From: Ruegeria lacuscaerulensis | Lineage (GTDB): Bacteria > Pseudomonadota > Alphaproteobacteria > Rhodobacterales > Rhodobacteraceae | Direction: 5' to 3' | Length of the DNA: 64,000 nt | NCBI RefSeq assembly: GCF_013033355.1 | Contig: NZ_WQDY01000012.1 | Location: 1-64,000, forward strand | Shown: in pieces, positions 1 through 8,776 of the stretch | How the letters are laid out: each line of letters starts with the position of its first letter | How positions within the stretch are numbered: position 1 is the first letter of the stretch | The notes under the pieces: model-generated | Databases searched by the model: none | What the model was told of the DNA's origin: nothing | The model's input: the letters and a program-made list of their open reading frames with translations, nothing else | Translations under genes and position numbers: made by a program

Positions 1-23
1 CGGGCCTAAACGTTGCACTAAAG

Positions 24-51
24 AAGGCCGTTCCACAGGGGCGGCCTTTTT
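24..51 (+). terminator. Intrinsic terminator of a gene left of the window
   Basis: A 7-bp stem (AAGGCCG and CGGCCTT) with an 11-base loop runs into a T-tract. It points rightwards, so it most likely ends a plus-strand gene whose end lies at or before the window start. That gene cannot be identified. Confidence 0.75.
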
Positions 52-257
52 CGTTGTGCCAGGCACTTCCTAGGTGAATCTGAATGTGTTCGAAGGGAGC
101 AAATGCTTAGAAGGCCCGCCGTCGCCCAAGAACTGAAGCGGATTGAGGCTTCTTAATCCTTTGTCCACCTCACGCAAAGACAGGAAACCCACATGTGAAA
201 TGAAACAAAAAGTGGGGCGCGTATCTAGCGAACCGCTGAAGTAACCAGGAGGAAATC

Positions 258-437
258 ATGTTTGGTTTTGAATTCTTGAACTATGGAACGCAAATCCTTC
301 ACAGCAAGGATTTGGAGGACATGCGCGCCGCCATACTTGGAGACGACGATCAGGAAATCGAATGTGATAACAGCGACTTTTGCCGCGAGCGTAAGCGGTT
401 CAAAGTCACGCTTGCGGAGTTGCCTAACGGAGCCTGA
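258..437 (+). CDS. Small hypothetical protein, 59 aa
   Basis: A short open reading frame from ATG to TGA with a strong ribosome-binding site (AGGAGG, about 5 bases before the ATG). The predicted protein is 59 residues and mostly polar, rich in Asp/Glu in the middle and Arg/Lys near the end, with no membrane segment and two cysteines around residues 38-44. I recognise no family. It sits alone between an upstream terminator and the rpsJ promoter region. The good Shine-Dalgarno sequence is the main reason to call it real. Confidence 0.5.
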   Translation: MFGFEFLNYGTQILHSKDLEDMRAAILGDDDQEIECDNSDFCRERKRFKVTLAELPNGA

Positions 438-669
438 CGCGTAAACGCGCGGCTAAAATAACTACCGTCAAGCTTCGTGCTGGTCGTTGCGTGGGGTGAA
501 ATCCATCAAGTGTCATTTTGGTTTTCTTAGGCTCAATGATTGTCGCGCGCGGGCTGTTTAGCTCATTCGTAGTCCTGCTGCGCACTATCGTTGCCAAGTT
601 CAATCTAAAGACTGGTTTTTGGCGCCGGCTCCTGTCGCCCTTTTAGGTCCAACAAGGCCAACAAACCCC

Positions 670-698
670 TTGCCAAACCCCACCAATCCAACTAATAC
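670..698 (+). promoter_or_regulatory. Predicted promoter of the rpsJ block
   Basis: A -35-like TTGCCA (670-675) and a -10-like TAATAC (693-698) are separated by exactly 17 bases, about 120 bases upstream of rpsJ. The same architecture appears before rpmC, rplO and tRNA-Arg in this window, which supports it. Prediction from sequence only. Confidence 0.6.
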
Positions 699-722
699 GC
701 GCGAGTTCTCGATAAGAACATC

Positions 723-748
723 AAGGCGGGGTGATTCCCGCCTTTTGG
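723..748 (+). terminator. Terminator-like hairpin (possible attenuator) in the rpsJ leader
   Basis: AAGGCGGG and CCCGCCTT form an 8-bp stem with a 6-base loop followed by TTTT. It lies between the predicted promoter and rpsJ, so transcription of the operon must read through it. A leader attenuator for ribosomal protein synthesis is a reasonable inference; the regulator is unknown. Confidence 0.5.
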
Positions 749-817
749 GTTCGAAGAGGGTTGGCGATGCGCGTCTGTCCTCCTCTCAACCTCAACGCCT
801 GATAAAAGGCTGTATCT

Positions 818-1132
818 ATGCAAAGCCAAAATATCCGTATTCGGCTGAAGGCATTTGACTATCGCGTTCTGGATGCCAGCACGCAAGAGATCGTCAACAC
901 TGCCAAGCGGACCGGCGCGAACGTGCGCGGCCCGATCCCGCTGCCGAACAAGATTGAGAAGTTCACGGTTCTCCGTGGCCCTCACGTTGACAAGAAATCC
1001 CGCGACCAGTTCGAGATCCGCACGCACAAGCGTCTGCTCGACATCGTTGATCCGACCCCCCAGACCGTTGACGCGCTGATGAAGCTCGACCTCGCTGCTG
1101 GTGTGGACGTCGAGATCAAGCTGCAGTCGTAA
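818..1132 (+). CDS. rpsJ: 30S ribosomal protein S10
   Basis: 104 aa, usual length for S10 (also the NusE transcription factor). The N-terminal block [14 protein letters not shown] and the central GPIPLP and THKRLLDI segments are diagnostic. S10 assembles in the head of the small subunit and, as NusE, joins Nus antitermination complexes. First gene of the S10 block, 18 bases ahead of rplC. The ATG gives the expected alphaproteobacterial N-terminus ([10 protein letters not shown]). Confidence 0.98.
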   Translation: MQSQNIRIRLKAFDYRVLDASTQEIVNTAKRTGANVRGPIPLPNKIEKFTVLRGPHVDKKSRDQFEIRTHKRLLDIVDPTPQTVDALMKLDLAAGVDVEIKLQS

Positions 1133-1150
1133 GATCGGAGGGTATAGATT

Positions 1151-1876
1151 ATGCGCTCTGGTATTATCGCAAAAAAAGTTGGCATGACCCGCCTGTTCAT
1201 GGAAGACGGCAAGCAGATCCCTGTGACCGTTCTTCACCTGGACAACTTGCAGGTTGTTGCCCAGCGTACCGCTGACAAAGACGGCTACACCGCCGTTCAG
1301 CTGGGTGCTGGTGCGGCCAAAGCAAAACGCACCTCGAAAGCTATGCGCGGTCACTATGCTGCTGCAAAGGTCGAGCCCAAGCGTAAGCTGGCCGAGTTCC
1401 GTGTGTCGGAAGATGGCCTGATCGAAGTGGGTGCCGAGATTTCGGCAGAACACTTCCTGGAAGGTCAGAAAGTTGACGTTTCGGGCACCTCGATCGGTAA
1501 AGGCTTTGCCGGTGCGATGAAGCGTTGGAACTTTGGTGGTCTGCGCGCCTCGCACGGTGTTTCGATCAGCCACCGTTCGCACGGTTCGACCGGTCAGTGT
1601 CAGGATCCGGGCAAGGTTTTCAAAGGCAAGAAGATGGCCGGTCACATGGGTGCTGCCCGTGTTACCACCCAGAACCTGGAAGTCGTCAAAACCGACGCCG
1701 ACCGGAACCTGGTCTTCATCAAAGGCGCCGTTCCCGGACCGAAATCGGGCTGGGTCACCGTCAAGGACGCCGTGAAGAAGAAAGCACCGGAAGGCCTGCC
1801 TTTCCCGGCTGCTGTGAAATCGGCTGCAACCGAAGCACCTGCGGAAGAAGCTCCCGCGGAAGGTGGTGAAGCATGA
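1151..1876 (+). CDS. rplC: 50S ribosomal protein L3
   Basis: 241 aa. Begins with the typical [16 protein letters not shown] and contains the [26 protein letters not shown] loop region that reaches towards the peptidyl-transferase centre. The last 30 residues form a low-complexity Ala/Glu-rich tail (about 212-241), common in alphaproteobacterial L3. It is preceded by GGAGGG and its stop overlaps the rplD start by 4 bases (ATGA), implying translational coupling. Confidence 0.98.
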   Translation: MRSGIIAKKVGMTRLFMEDGKQIPVTVLHLDNLQVVAQRTADKDGYTAVQLGAGAAKAKRTSKAMRGHYAAAKVEPKRKLAEFRVSEDGLIEVGAEISAEHFLEGQKVDVSGTSIGKGFAGAMKRWNFGGLRASHGVSISHRSHGSTGQCQDPGKVFKGKKMAGHMGAARVTTQNLEVVKTDADRNLVFIKGAVPGPKSGWVTVKDAVKKKAPEGLPFPAAVKSAATEAPAEEAPAEGGEA

Positions 1877-2490
1877 AACTTGATGTAATCAAACTGGACG
1901 GCGGCAAAGCCGGCGACATCGAGCTGAACGCCGATCTGTTCGGTCTCGAGCCGCGCGCGGACATTCTGCACCGTGTGGTCCGTTGGCAGCGCAACAACGC
2001 GCAGGCCGGCACCCACAAGGTGAAGACCCGCTCGGAAACCAGCTACTCGACCAAGAAGATCTATCGCCAAAAGGGCACCGGTGGCGCACGCCATGGTGAC
2101 CGCAACGCGCCGATCTTCCGTGGTGGTGGTATCTACAAAGGCCCCGTCGTACGCTCGCACGGCCACGACCTGCCCAAGAAGTTCCGTAAGCTTGGCTTGC
2201 GCCACGCTCTGTCGGCTAAAGCCAAAGCAGGTGAACTGGTTGTGATCGAGAACGCCGAAGCCGAAGGCAAGACCGCCGCACTGGCCAAACAGGTTGCAAA
2301 CCTGGGCTGGAAACGCGCTCTGGTCATCGACGGCGCGACCGTGAACGAAGGGTTCCTGAAAGCGTCCAAGAACATCGAAGGTCTGGATATCCTGCCGTCG
2401 ATGGGCGCAAACGTCTATGACATCCTCAAGCGTGACACTCTGGTGCTCACCAAAGCGGCTGTCGAAGCACTGGAGGCTCGTCTGAAATGA
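1873..2490 (+). CDS. rplD: 50S ribosomal protein L4
   Basis: 205 aa, normal length. The [23 protein letters not shown] block is the conserved loop that lines the peptide exit tunnel. In gammaproteobacteria L4 represses its own operon through the leader; the leader here is different, so that role is not shown. Overlaps rplC and rplW by 4 bases each. Confidence 0.98.
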   Translation: MKLDVIKLDGGKAGDIELNADLFGLEPRADILHRVVRWQRNNAQAGTHKVKTRSETSYSTKKIYRQKGTGGARHGDRNAPIFRGGGIYKGPVVRSHGHDLPKKFRKLGLRHALSAKAKAGELVVIENAEAEGKTAALAKQVANLGWKRALVIDGATVNEGFLKASKNIEGLDILPSMGANVYDILKRDTLVLTKAAVEALEARLK

Positions 2491-2783
2491 GCGCGAAGGC
2501 AGAACACTACGACGTGATCCGCAAGCCGATCATCACCGAGAAGTCGACCATGGCGTCCGAGAACGGCGCGGTTGTCTTTGAAGTGGCGATCGACAGCAAC
2601 AAGCCGCAGATCAAAGAGGCCGTTGAGGCGCTGTTTGGTGTGAAGGTCAAAGCGGTGAACACCACCGTGACCAAAGGCAAGGTCAAGCGGTTCCGCGGCC
2701 AGCTGGGCCGTCGGAAAGACGTCAAAAAAGCATATGTGACCCTGGAAGAGGGTAACACCATCGACGTATCTACCGGTCTCTGA
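2487..2783 (+). CDS. rplW: 50S ribosomal protein L23
   Basis: 98 aa. Contains the L23 signatures [14 protein letters not shown] near the N-terminus and [30 protein letters not shown]23 sits at the tunnel exit, where trigger factor and SRP dock. It overlaps rplD by 4 bases. Unlike the usual arrangement, rplB does not follow directly: a strong terminator and two unrelated genes come first. Confidence 0.98.
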   Translation: MSAKAEHYDVIRKPIITEKSTMASENGAVVFEVAIDSNKPQIKEAVEALFGVKVKAVNTTVTKGKVKRFRGQLGRRKDVKKAYVTLEEGNTIDVSTGL

Positions 2784-2810
2784 TCGGAACGGTCTATGGA
2801 AAGAATGGAA

Positions 2811-2837
2811 GACCCCCGCGAAAGCGGGGGTTTTTTT
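2811..2837 (+). terminator. Intrinsic terminator after rplW
   Basis: CCCCCGC and GCGGGGG form a perfect 7-bp stem closed by a GAAA tetraloop and followed by seven Ts, about 28 bases after the rplW stop. It marks the end of the first ribosomal block. Confidence 0.92.
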
Positions 2838-2949
2838 GTATGGCGGCGACACATAAATTTGACCTCGGATTAAAAGGCCAATTGCATAAATCGCTTGCGA
2901 CGCCGGGTCAGAAGGTTATCCGGTTGAAGATAGAAAACACGGCAGGCGC

Positions 2950-3984
2950 ATGACACATTCCATCCAACCGAACCCGGGCAATCCGCAAGTGACCGCAGCG
3001 CGGGATTGGGTGTCGACACTGGCCAAATACCGAGAGCCGAACCAGTTGCGTAGCGCGTTCGAGCTTGGCGTCAGCATCGTGCCATTTATTGCCTTGTGGG
3101 CGCTGTCGTGGATGTCACTGTCGATCAGCTACTGGCTGGCTTTTGCCATTGCAGTTCTCAACGCAGCCTTTCTGCTGCGTCTGTTTGCGATCCAGCATGA
3201 TTGTGGGCACGGGGCGTTCTTCAGCAACCGGATGCTCAGCGACTGGACCGGTCGGGTGATCGGTGTACTGACCCTGACGCCTTATGATGTCTGGCGTCGT
3301 ACGCATTCTACCCATCACAACAGCGCGGGTAATCTGGACAAGCGCGGGATGGGCGATATCCACACTCTGACCGTTGCAGAGTATCTGGCTTTGACGCCTC
3401 TAAACCGGTTTTGGTATCGGGTCTACCGCCACCCGGTCACCTTGTTTGGCTTAGGGCCCGGCTACCTGTTTCTGCTGCAGAACCGCCTACCGCTTGGCCT
3501 AACGGGTCTCCTGAAATTCTGGATCAGTGCCATGGCCACCAATCTGGCAATCCTTCTGGCTCTGCTGGCCATATACTATTTCGGCGGTGTGATGCCGTTG
3601 CTGCTGATCTTCCTGCCATCGACCCTGCTGGCCGCGACAGCGGGTGTCTGGCTGTTTTACGTGCAGCACCAGTTCGAAGAGACGCAATGGGATCCCGATA
3701 AGGACTGGCAATTGCACGAGGCCGCCCTGCACGGCAGTTCGCACTACATTCTGCCAACCGTATTGCAGTGGTTCAGCGCCAATATCGGCATCCACCATGT
3801 GCACCATCTGTACAGTCGCATTCCATTCTATCGCTTGACCGAAGTGTTGCGCGATCATGATGAGCTGGCCAACAGCAACCGGATGACCATCCGCGAAAGC
3901 CTCGCCAATGCGCGGTTGCACTTGTGGGACGAAAAGAGCCGTCGCCTGTTGTCCTTCGCCGAGGCGCGGGCGCTTTATGGGTAA
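2950..3984 (+). CDS. Membrane fatty acid desaturase
   Basis: 344 aa. Three histidine boxes of the integral-membrane desaturase/hydroxylase superfamily are present: HDCGH at 83-87, HSTHH at 119-123 and HHVHH near residue 281. These bind the di-iron centre. Hydrophobic segments near 42-80 and 180-235 would place it in the inner membrane. The likely role is introducing a double bond into membrane acyl chains; the exact substrate and position are unknown. The family (DesA-like) also includes hydroxylases. It stands alone after the rplW terminator and is the first unrelated gene splitting the ribosomal superoperon. GC content resembles the core genome. Confidence 0.9.
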   Translation: MTHSIQPNPGNPQVTAARDWVSTLAKYREPNQLRSAFELGVSIVPFIALWALSWMSLSISYWLAFAIAVLNAAFLLRLFAIQHDCGHGAFFSNRMLSDWTGRVIGVLTLTPYDVWRRTHSTHHNSAGNLDKRGMGDIHTLTVAEYLALTPLNRFWYRVYRHPVTLFGLGPGYLFLLQNRLPLGLTGLLKFWISAMATNLAILLALLAIYYFGGVMPLLLIFLPSTLLAATAGVWLFYVQHQFEETQWDPDKDWQLHEAALHGSSHYILPTVLQWFSANIGIHHVHHLYSRIPFYRLTEVLRDHDELANSNRMTIRESLANARLHLWDEKSRRLLSFAEARALYG

Positions 3985-4284
3985 GGGGCATGTCGCTTCT
4001 GACCTGACTTACCCATACAAAGCTATGACACGCGCTGAAGACTGCCCGTGGGATGGCACTGCAACGGTCGATCAGGGCGCTTTATGGTGCCAAATACATC
4101 CGAACTTTTAGCGAGGCGCAAATGTCCCCAAAGCGCTAGCCCGCCGGGACGGGCAGTCGCTGGCGCGGCGACCTTCTGCCGTGTTCCGCGCTTGGTTAAA
4201 CAAATTTTTTCAGCCAAAATATTGCAGCGGTATCGGATGCTACTTCTATTTTGGCCCCGGTGGTACAGACTGCCGCCGAGGGTA
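3985..4284. other. Intergenic region, nothing recognised
   Basis: The 300 bases between the desaturase and the convergent lyase-like gene show no gene I can support. Short frames here are not backed by a ribosome-binding site or family resemblance. AT-rich patches appear from about 4200 on. Confidence 0.5.
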
Positions 4285-5025
4285 CTAGTTGGCTATGCGC
4301 TCCACACTATATCTACGAACATATAAGTTGATAGTTTCTAATCGTGAAGGATCGACGTTGTTAAGATGTGACCGGTAGATGCCAAAGTTAGGTAATGGGT
4401 CGCCGATATCAGGACCAGTGAAGCCATCGTGACGTGCAATGGTCCTGCCATCCAGTTTAACGTCTGCAAAACCGTCACGCTGGGCACTCCACTTAACGAT
4501 TACTTCCAGAGCGTGCCATCTGTTCGGGCTTACTGGTTTGCCTGAGCGAACTTCGCGAACCTTTCCATCCTGAAATTCGAAATCTACTTTTGGACCCTGG
4601 CTCCGATAGTTTTTTGGTATCTCGACAGTGAGGTAAGGATTGAACCCAACCCCTCGCTTGTCACGGGGTTTGAGTTGAAAAAAAATAAACTTGGCTTCGA
4701 GCTGCCCATTTGGATCATCTATGTTTGGAAGCATGAATTGAAGTTTATAAATTACAGTTCCGCGTGCGCTACTAGAGTAATCTCTAAGCTCTTCGCGCTG
4801 GCGACCAGAAGCTTCCGCGGCGATTTCGCTTTCTCTACCATTCGGGGTCAATGTGAAATGCCACGCTTTCTCACCCTCGATTCGAACACGGCGGCTTTTT
4901 CCAACGGAATTGGATACTCGCTTAATCTTTTGGCGGATTTCTTGGGCAGAAGCAAAAAGTGGAAACTGTCCAGCCAAACCAACTGCGCCTAAACAAACCG
5001 CCTTAATGAAAACCCTGCGATCCAT
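4285..5025 (-). CDS. Exported protein with polysaccharide-lyase-like (heparin lyase I type) fold
   Basis: 246 aa. The N-terminus MDRRVFIKAVCLGAVGLAGQ is a Tat-like signal: twin arginine, then a hydrophobic stretch and an ASA-type cleavage site near residue 27. The rest resembles the jelly-roll polysaccharide lyase/heparin lyase I family (Polysacc_lyase): an ESEIAAE-like strand, then KFIFFQLKP, the W-H-A-L-E-V-I-V-K-W strand, DGFADVKLDGR and a final FGIYRS. A glycan-binding or lyase role in the periplasm or outside the cell is inferred; catalytic residues are not proven. AGGAGG precedes the start. Base composition is clearly more AT-rich than the flanking ribosomal genes, suggesting later acquisition. 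It faces the desaturase and is divergent from rplB. Confidence 0.6.
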   Translation of the reverse strand: MDRRVFIKAVCLGAVGLAGQFPLFASAQEIRQKIKRVSNSVGKSRRVRIEGEKAWHFTLTPNGRESEIAAEASGRQREELRDYSSSARGTVIYKLQFMLPNIDDPNGQLEAKFIFFQLKPRDKRGVGFNPYLTVEIPKNYRSQGPKVDFEFQDGKVREVRSGKPVSPNRWHALEVIVKWSAQRDGFADVKLDGRTIARHDGFTGPDIGDPLPNFGIYRSHLNNVDPSRLETINLYVRRYSVERIAN

Positions 5026-5389
5026 AAATAATTCCTCCTGAAAAATATCAATTCGTCATTTAGAAACCCAAAATCAGATCTGGCAACCTATTCCTTGAAG
5101 GTGCTCCCTCTTCAGCCCGATTCTTTAGGGCATGACTAAACAGAGAAACTTAGGCGCGCTTTCGTCCACATTGCGATCTGTGCCTGCAGCCTAAGACTTG
5201 AACAAGATTCCCCTATAGACACCCACCCCCAACACTGCTAAATGCTCCCAATCTTGCGGCCTCGGATTCGTTCCGGGGCCTCTGATATTTGTAACCGGGG
5301 ACCTTCGGGGCCCTATACCCTTGGCACCTACGGGGGCCTATCACATAGCAGGGAAACCCCCTGCACTTGCTAAACGGAAGACAGAAAGC
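5026..5389. other. Intergenic region and leader of the rplB block
   Basis: Holds upstream sequence of two divergent units. A perfect 8-bp hairpin (GGCCTCGG at 5258-5265, CCGGGGCC at 5273-5280) lies 110 bases before rplB and lacks a clear T-run. A weak promoter-like pair, TTGGCA (5321-5326) and CATAGC (5344-5349) with a 17-base spacer, is the best candidate I can see for the rplB block. No gene is supported. Confidence 0.45.
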
Positions 5390-6232
5390 ATGGCACTCAA
5401 GTCGTACAAGCCGACGACGCCGGGCCAGCGCGGGCTGGTGCTGATCGACCGTTCGGAGCTTTGGAAAGGACGTCCGGTCAAGTCTCTCACAGAGGGTTTG
5501 ACCAAATCGGGCGGCCGGAACAACACCGGACGGATCACTTCACGCCGCCGCGGCGGTGGCGCAAAGCGTCTCTACCGGATCGTTGACTTCAAACGTAATA
5601 AATTTGATGTCGCGGCAACCGTCGAGCGGATCGAATATGACCCGAACCGGACCGCATTCATCGCACTGGTAAAATACGAAGACGGCGAGCAGGCATATAT
5701 CCTGGCTCCGCAGCGTCTGGCTGTTGGTGACAAAGTCATCGCGTCGGCAAAAGCCGACATCAAGCCGGGCAACGCAATGCCGTTCTCGGGCATGCCGATC
5801 GGTACCATCGTCCACAACATCGAGATGAAGCCCGGCAAAGGCGGTCAGATCGCACGTGCGGCCGGTACTTACGCTCAGTTCGTTGGTCGCGATGGCGGCT
5901 ATGCTCAGATCCGTCTGAGCTCGGGCGAGCTGCGCATGGTCCGTCAGGAATGCATGGCCACCGTTGGTGCCGTGTCCAACCCCGACAACAGCAACCAAAA
6001 CCTCGGTAAAGCCGGTCGTATGCGCCACAAAGGCGTGCGTCCGTCGGTTCGTGGTGTTGCAATGAACCCGATCGATCACCCGCACGGTGGTGGTGAAGGT
6101 CGTACCTCGGGTGGCCGTACACCGGTTACACCTTGGGGTAAGGACACCAAGGGTAAGCGTACCCGCAACAAGAACAAAGCGTCCCAGAAGCTGATCATCC
6201 GCTCGCGGCACGCCAAGAAGAAGGGACGTTAA
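5390..6232 (+). CDS. rplB: 50S ribosomal protein L2
   Basis: 280 aa from the ATG at 5390, which gives the standard [15 protein letters not shown] start; an in-frame ATG 69 bases upstream would add an unconserved tail. The C-terminal [21 protein letters not shown] region is the conserved catalytic-centre segment with the key histidine. L2 is a primary 23S rRNA binder needed for peptidyl transfer. First gene of the second ribosomal block and 3 bases from rpsS. Confidence 0.98.
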   Translation: MALKSYKPTTPGQRGLVLIDRSELWKGRPVKSLTEGLTKSGGRNNTGRITSRRRGGGAKRLYRIVDFKRNKFDVAATVERIEYDPNRTAFIALVKYEDGEQAYILAPQRLAVGDKVIASAKADIKPGNAMPFSGMPIGTIVHNIEMKPGKGGQIARAAGTYAQFVGRDGGYAQIRLSSGELRMVRQECMATVGAVSNPDNSNQNLGKAGRMRHKGVRPSVRGVAMNPIDHPHGGGEGRTSGGRTPVTPWGKDTKGKRTRNKNKASQKLIIRSRHAKKKGR

Positions 6233-6235
6233 TCC

Positions 6236-6514
6236 ATGTCTCGCTCTGTTTGGAAGGGTCCTTTCGTCGATGCTTACGTGCTGAAAAAAGCCGAAGCAGC
6301 GCGCGAGTCGGGCCGCAACGAAGTCATCAAAATCTGGTCGCGTCGTTCCACCATTCTGCCCCAGTTCGTGGGTCTGACCTTTGGTGTGTACAACGGCCAG
6401 AAGCATATCCCCGTCAACGTCTCGGAAGACATGATCGGTCAGAAGTTCGGTGAATACTCGCCGACCCGTACCTATTATGGCCACGCCGCAGACAAAAAAG
6501 CGAAGCGGAAGTAA
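6236..6514 (+). CDS. rpsS: 30S ribosomal protein S19
   Basis: 92 aa. Begins [12 protein letters not shown]; contains the core [15 protein letters not shown] and ends with the basic KKAKRK tail. S19 binds the 16S 3' domain together with S13. It lies 3 bases after rplB and 3 before rplV, tightly packed in the operon. Confidence 0.98.
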   Translation: MSRSVWKGPFVDAYVLKKAEAARESGRNEVIKIWSRRSTILPQFVGLTFGVYNGQKHIPVNVSEDMIGQKFGEYSPTRTYYGHAADKKAKRK

Positions 6515-6517
6515 GTC

Positions 6518-6898
6518 ATGGGCAAGGAAAAGAACCCCCGCCGCGTGGCTGAAAACGAAGCAATGGCGAAAACGCGCATGCTTCGCACCAGCCCGCAGAA
6601 ACTGAACCTGGTTGCGCAAATGATCCGCGGCAAGAAAGTTGAGAAGGCTCTGACCGACCTGACTTTCAGCAACAAGCGTGTCGCGCAGGACGTCAAGAAG
6701 TGCCTGCAATCCGCAATCGCGAATGCCGAAAACAATCACAACCTGGACGTTGACGAACTGATCGTCGCCGAAGCATGGGTTGGCAAGAACCTGGTCATGA
6801 AGCGCGGTCGTCCGCGTGCCCGTGGCCGTTTCGGCAAGATCATGAAGCCGTTCTCGGAGATCACCATCAAGGTGCGTCAAGTTGAGGAGCAAGCCTAA
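6518..6898 (+). CDS. rplV: 50S ribosomal protein L22
   Basis: 126 aa. Matches L22 in the [23 protein letters not shown] block and the extended beta-hairpin [15 protein letters not shown], which lines the exit tunnel and is where macrolide-resistance changes occur in other bacteria. The stop codon shares one base with the rpsC start (TAATG). Confidence 0.98.
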   Translation: MGKEKNPRRVAENEAMAKTRMLRTSPQKLNLVAQMIRGKKVEKALTDLTFSNKRVAQDVKKCLQSAIANAENNHNLDVDELIVAEAWVGKNLVMKRGRPRARGRFGKIMKPFSEITIKVRQVEEQA

Positions 6899-7608
6899 TG
6901 GGTCATAAAGTAAATCCGATCGGCATGCGCCTGCAGGTCAACCGCACCTGGGACAGCCGCTGGTACGCCGACACCAAGGACTACGGTGATCTTCTGCTGG
7001 AAGACCTCAAGATCCGTGAGTTCATCAACAAAGAGTGCAAGCAGGCCGGTATCGCCCGTGTGATCATCGAACGTCCGCACAAAAAGTGCCGCGTTACGAT
7101 CCACACAGCACGTCCGGGCGTCATCATCGGCAAGAAAGGCGCGGACATTGAAGTTCTGCGCAAGAAGATCGCCCTGATGACAGACAGCGAACTGCACCTG
7201 AACATCGTCGAAGTGCGCAAGCCCGAGCTTGACGCGCAGCTGGTTGCCGAGTCCATCGCTCAGCAGCTGGAACGTCGTGTTTCGTTCCGTCGCGCAATGA
7301 AGCGGTCGGTTCAGAACGCCATGCGCATGGGCGCCCTGGGTATCCGGGTGAACGTCGCTGGTCGTCTGGGCGGCGCTGAAATCGCACGGACCGAGTGGTA
7401 CCGCGAAGGCCGCGTGCCTCTGCACACTCTGCGTGCCGACATCGATTACGCACATGCCGAAGCGATGACCCCCTACGGGATCATCGGGATCAAGGTCTGG
7501 ATCTTCAAAGGTGAGATCATGGAGCACGATCCGCAGGCACGTGACCGTAAAGCACAGGAACTCCAGGACGGCCCTGCACCTCGTGGTGCTGGTGGCGGTC
7601 GTCGTTAA
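6898..7608 (+). CDS. rpsC: 30S ribosomal protein S3
   Basis: 236 aa. Starts [12 protein letters not shown] and carries the KH-domain GKKGADIE motif (GXXG near residues 78-81) that contacts mRNA at the entry site, then [21 protein letters not shown]. The C-terminal tail is Gly/Arg-rich. It overlaps rplV by one base and is 12 bases ahead of rplP, whose ribosome-binding site overlaps the S3 stop. Confidence 0.98.
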   Translation: MGHKVNPIGMRLQVNRTWDSRWYADTKDYGDLLLEDLKIREFINKECKQAGIARVIIERPHKKCRVTIHTARPGVIIGKKGADIEVLRKKIALMTDSELHLNIVEVRKPELDAQLVAESIAQQLERRVSFRRAMKRSVQNAMRMGALGIRVNVAGRLGGAEIARTEWYREGRVPLHTLRADIDYAHAEAMTPYGIIGIKVWIFKGEIMEHDPQARDRKAQELQDGPAPRGAGGGRR

Positions 7609-7620
7609 GGAGGGAAAGAT

Positions 7621-8034
7621 ATGCTTCAACCAAAGCGTACTAAATTCCGCAAGATGCACAAAGGCCGGATCAAGGGTCTCGCCAAAGGCGGCTCTGATCT
7701 GAACTTTGGCACCTACGGCCTGAAAGCTCTTGAGCCTGAGCGTGTAACTGCACGCCAGATCGAAGCTGCACGTCGTGCCATGACGCGTCACATGAAGCGT
7801 CAAGGTCGTGTCTGGATCCGCATCTTCCCCGACACTCCGGTCACTGCAAAGCCGATCGAAGTTCGTATGGGTAAAGGTAAAGGTTCGGTCGACCGCTGGG
7901 CATGCAAAGTCAAGCCTGGCCGCGTGATGTTCGAGATCGACGGCGTCAATGACGACATCGCCCGCGAGGCCCTGCGCCTGGCTGCGATGAAACTGCCGAT
8001 CAAGACCCGCGTCGTGGTTCGCGAAGACTGGTAA
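7621..8034 (+). CDS. rplP: 50S ribosomal protein L16
   Basis: 137 aa. Contains [15 protein letters not shown] at the N-terminus and [22 protein letters not shown] in the middle, both L16 signatures. L16 helps organise the A-site and the 5S rRNA region. AGGAGGG precedes the ATG. In most bacteria rpmC follows within a few bases; here a terminator and about 4.1 kb of other genes intervene. Confidence 0.98.
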   Translation: MLQPKRTKFRKMHKGRIKGLAKGGSDLNFGTYGLKALEPERVTARQIEAARRAMTRHMKRQGRVWIRIFPDTPVTAKPIEVRMGKGKGSVDRWACKVKPGRVMFEIDGVNDDIAREALRLAAMKLPIKTRVVVREDW

Positions 8035-8068
8035 GCGATCCGGGGGCAACCCCGTTCGTTACAAGATC

Positions 8069-8099
8069 GACCCCCGTCGGGAAACCGGCGGGGGTTTTC
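8069..8099 (+). terminator. Intrinsic terminator after rplP
   Basis: A GC-rich stem (CCCCCGTCGG... and CCGGCGGGGG, with small internal irregularities) is followed by TTTT. It ends the second ribosomal block, about 35 bases after the rplP stop. Confidence 0.85.
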
Positions 8100-8187
8100 T
8101 GTTGCGCTTGTGAAATTAAGGGCCGCAAAAACCGTCGACCTCGTCTCACTGCGCCCCTAGGCTGCCCGGTAGAAATGGGAGGGCCCT

Positions 8188-8736
8188 ATGGTTCAGTTGC
8201 GCAAAAAAATGTTCGTCAAGGAAATCATAACCACCGATCAGTTGGGCCAGCCCTGCGATCCGATCAGCCGGGTTGCTGCGTTGGCGGTGTTCACGAACCC
8301 TCTAGCCAGCTGTCAGGCGGATGACCTTTCAGAGTTGTTTGAGATTGGTGCGCTTCTTGGCCCGGACCTCGCTTCCGAAGCGATATCCCAACTGGACGGT
8401 GCGCCGGTATCCTACGGCAAGGCAGCGATCATCGGTATAAACGGCGATCTTGAACAGGGCGGGGCGGCGATCCATCCCAAGCTTGGCGCGCCCATGCGCG
8501 CGGCAGTTGGCGGAGGAGAGGCCGTGATCCCTTCGAACGCCAAGCTGGGTGCGCCGGGTTGCACGATTGATCTGCCGTTGGGGCACAAGGACAATCCTTG
8601 GTCGTTCGACCATTTCGACACGATGACGTTGAACATCCCGGACGCACCTAAACCGGATGAGATCGTTCTGTGCCTCGCCTATGCCGATGGCGGTCGCCCG
8701 ATTCCACGCTGTGGCAAAGGGCCCGTCAAAGGCTAA
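8188..8736 (+). CDS. Amino acid synthesis family protein (DUF1185 type)
   Basis: 182 aa, the usual size of the PF06684 amino-acid-synthesis family. The block GAAIHPKLGAPMRAAVGGGEAVIPS and the following KLGAPG segment are characteristic. Family members are linked to amino acid biosynthesis by annotation only; no reaction has been firmly shown, so none is claimed. The 2OG-Fe(II) oxygenase gene follows after 40 bases on the same strand, so the two may be co-transcribed. Confidence 0.75.
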   Translation: MVQLRKKMFVKEIITTDQLGQPCDPISRVAALAVFTNPLASCQADDLSELFEIGALLGPDLASEAISQLDGAPVSYGKAAIIGINGDLEQGGAAIHPKLGAPMRAAVGGGEAVIPSNAKLGAPGCTIDLPLGHKDNPWSFDHFDTMTLNIPDAPKPDEIVLCLAYADGGRPIPRCGKGPVKG

Positions 8737-8776
8737 TCGACTGGCCTTGCCGAAAACACTGGGGTATGCCCGGCCC

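Larger units (their letters stand above)
438..817. other. Intergenic region ahead of the S10 operon
   Basis: No protein or tRNA gene is supported between the 59-aa frame and rpsJ. The right third holds a promoter-like element and a terminator-like leader hairpin, listed separately. A repetitive C/A-rich stretch (about 648-692, repeats of the type CCAACAA / CCAACTAA) overlaps the promoter spacer. An ATG-started frame across 619-858 overlaps rpsJ out of frame and has unnatural composition, so it is not called. Confidence 0.6.

Noticed and set aside
5540..8049. Long minus-strand open frames (450 and 384 codons) opposite rplB-rplV and rpsC-rplP
   Set aside because: They mirror highly expressed ribosomal genes with biased GC3 codon use, lack ribosome-binding sites and have unnatural amino acid composition. 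Similar shadows occur opposite degQ, bztD, argB and other genes.
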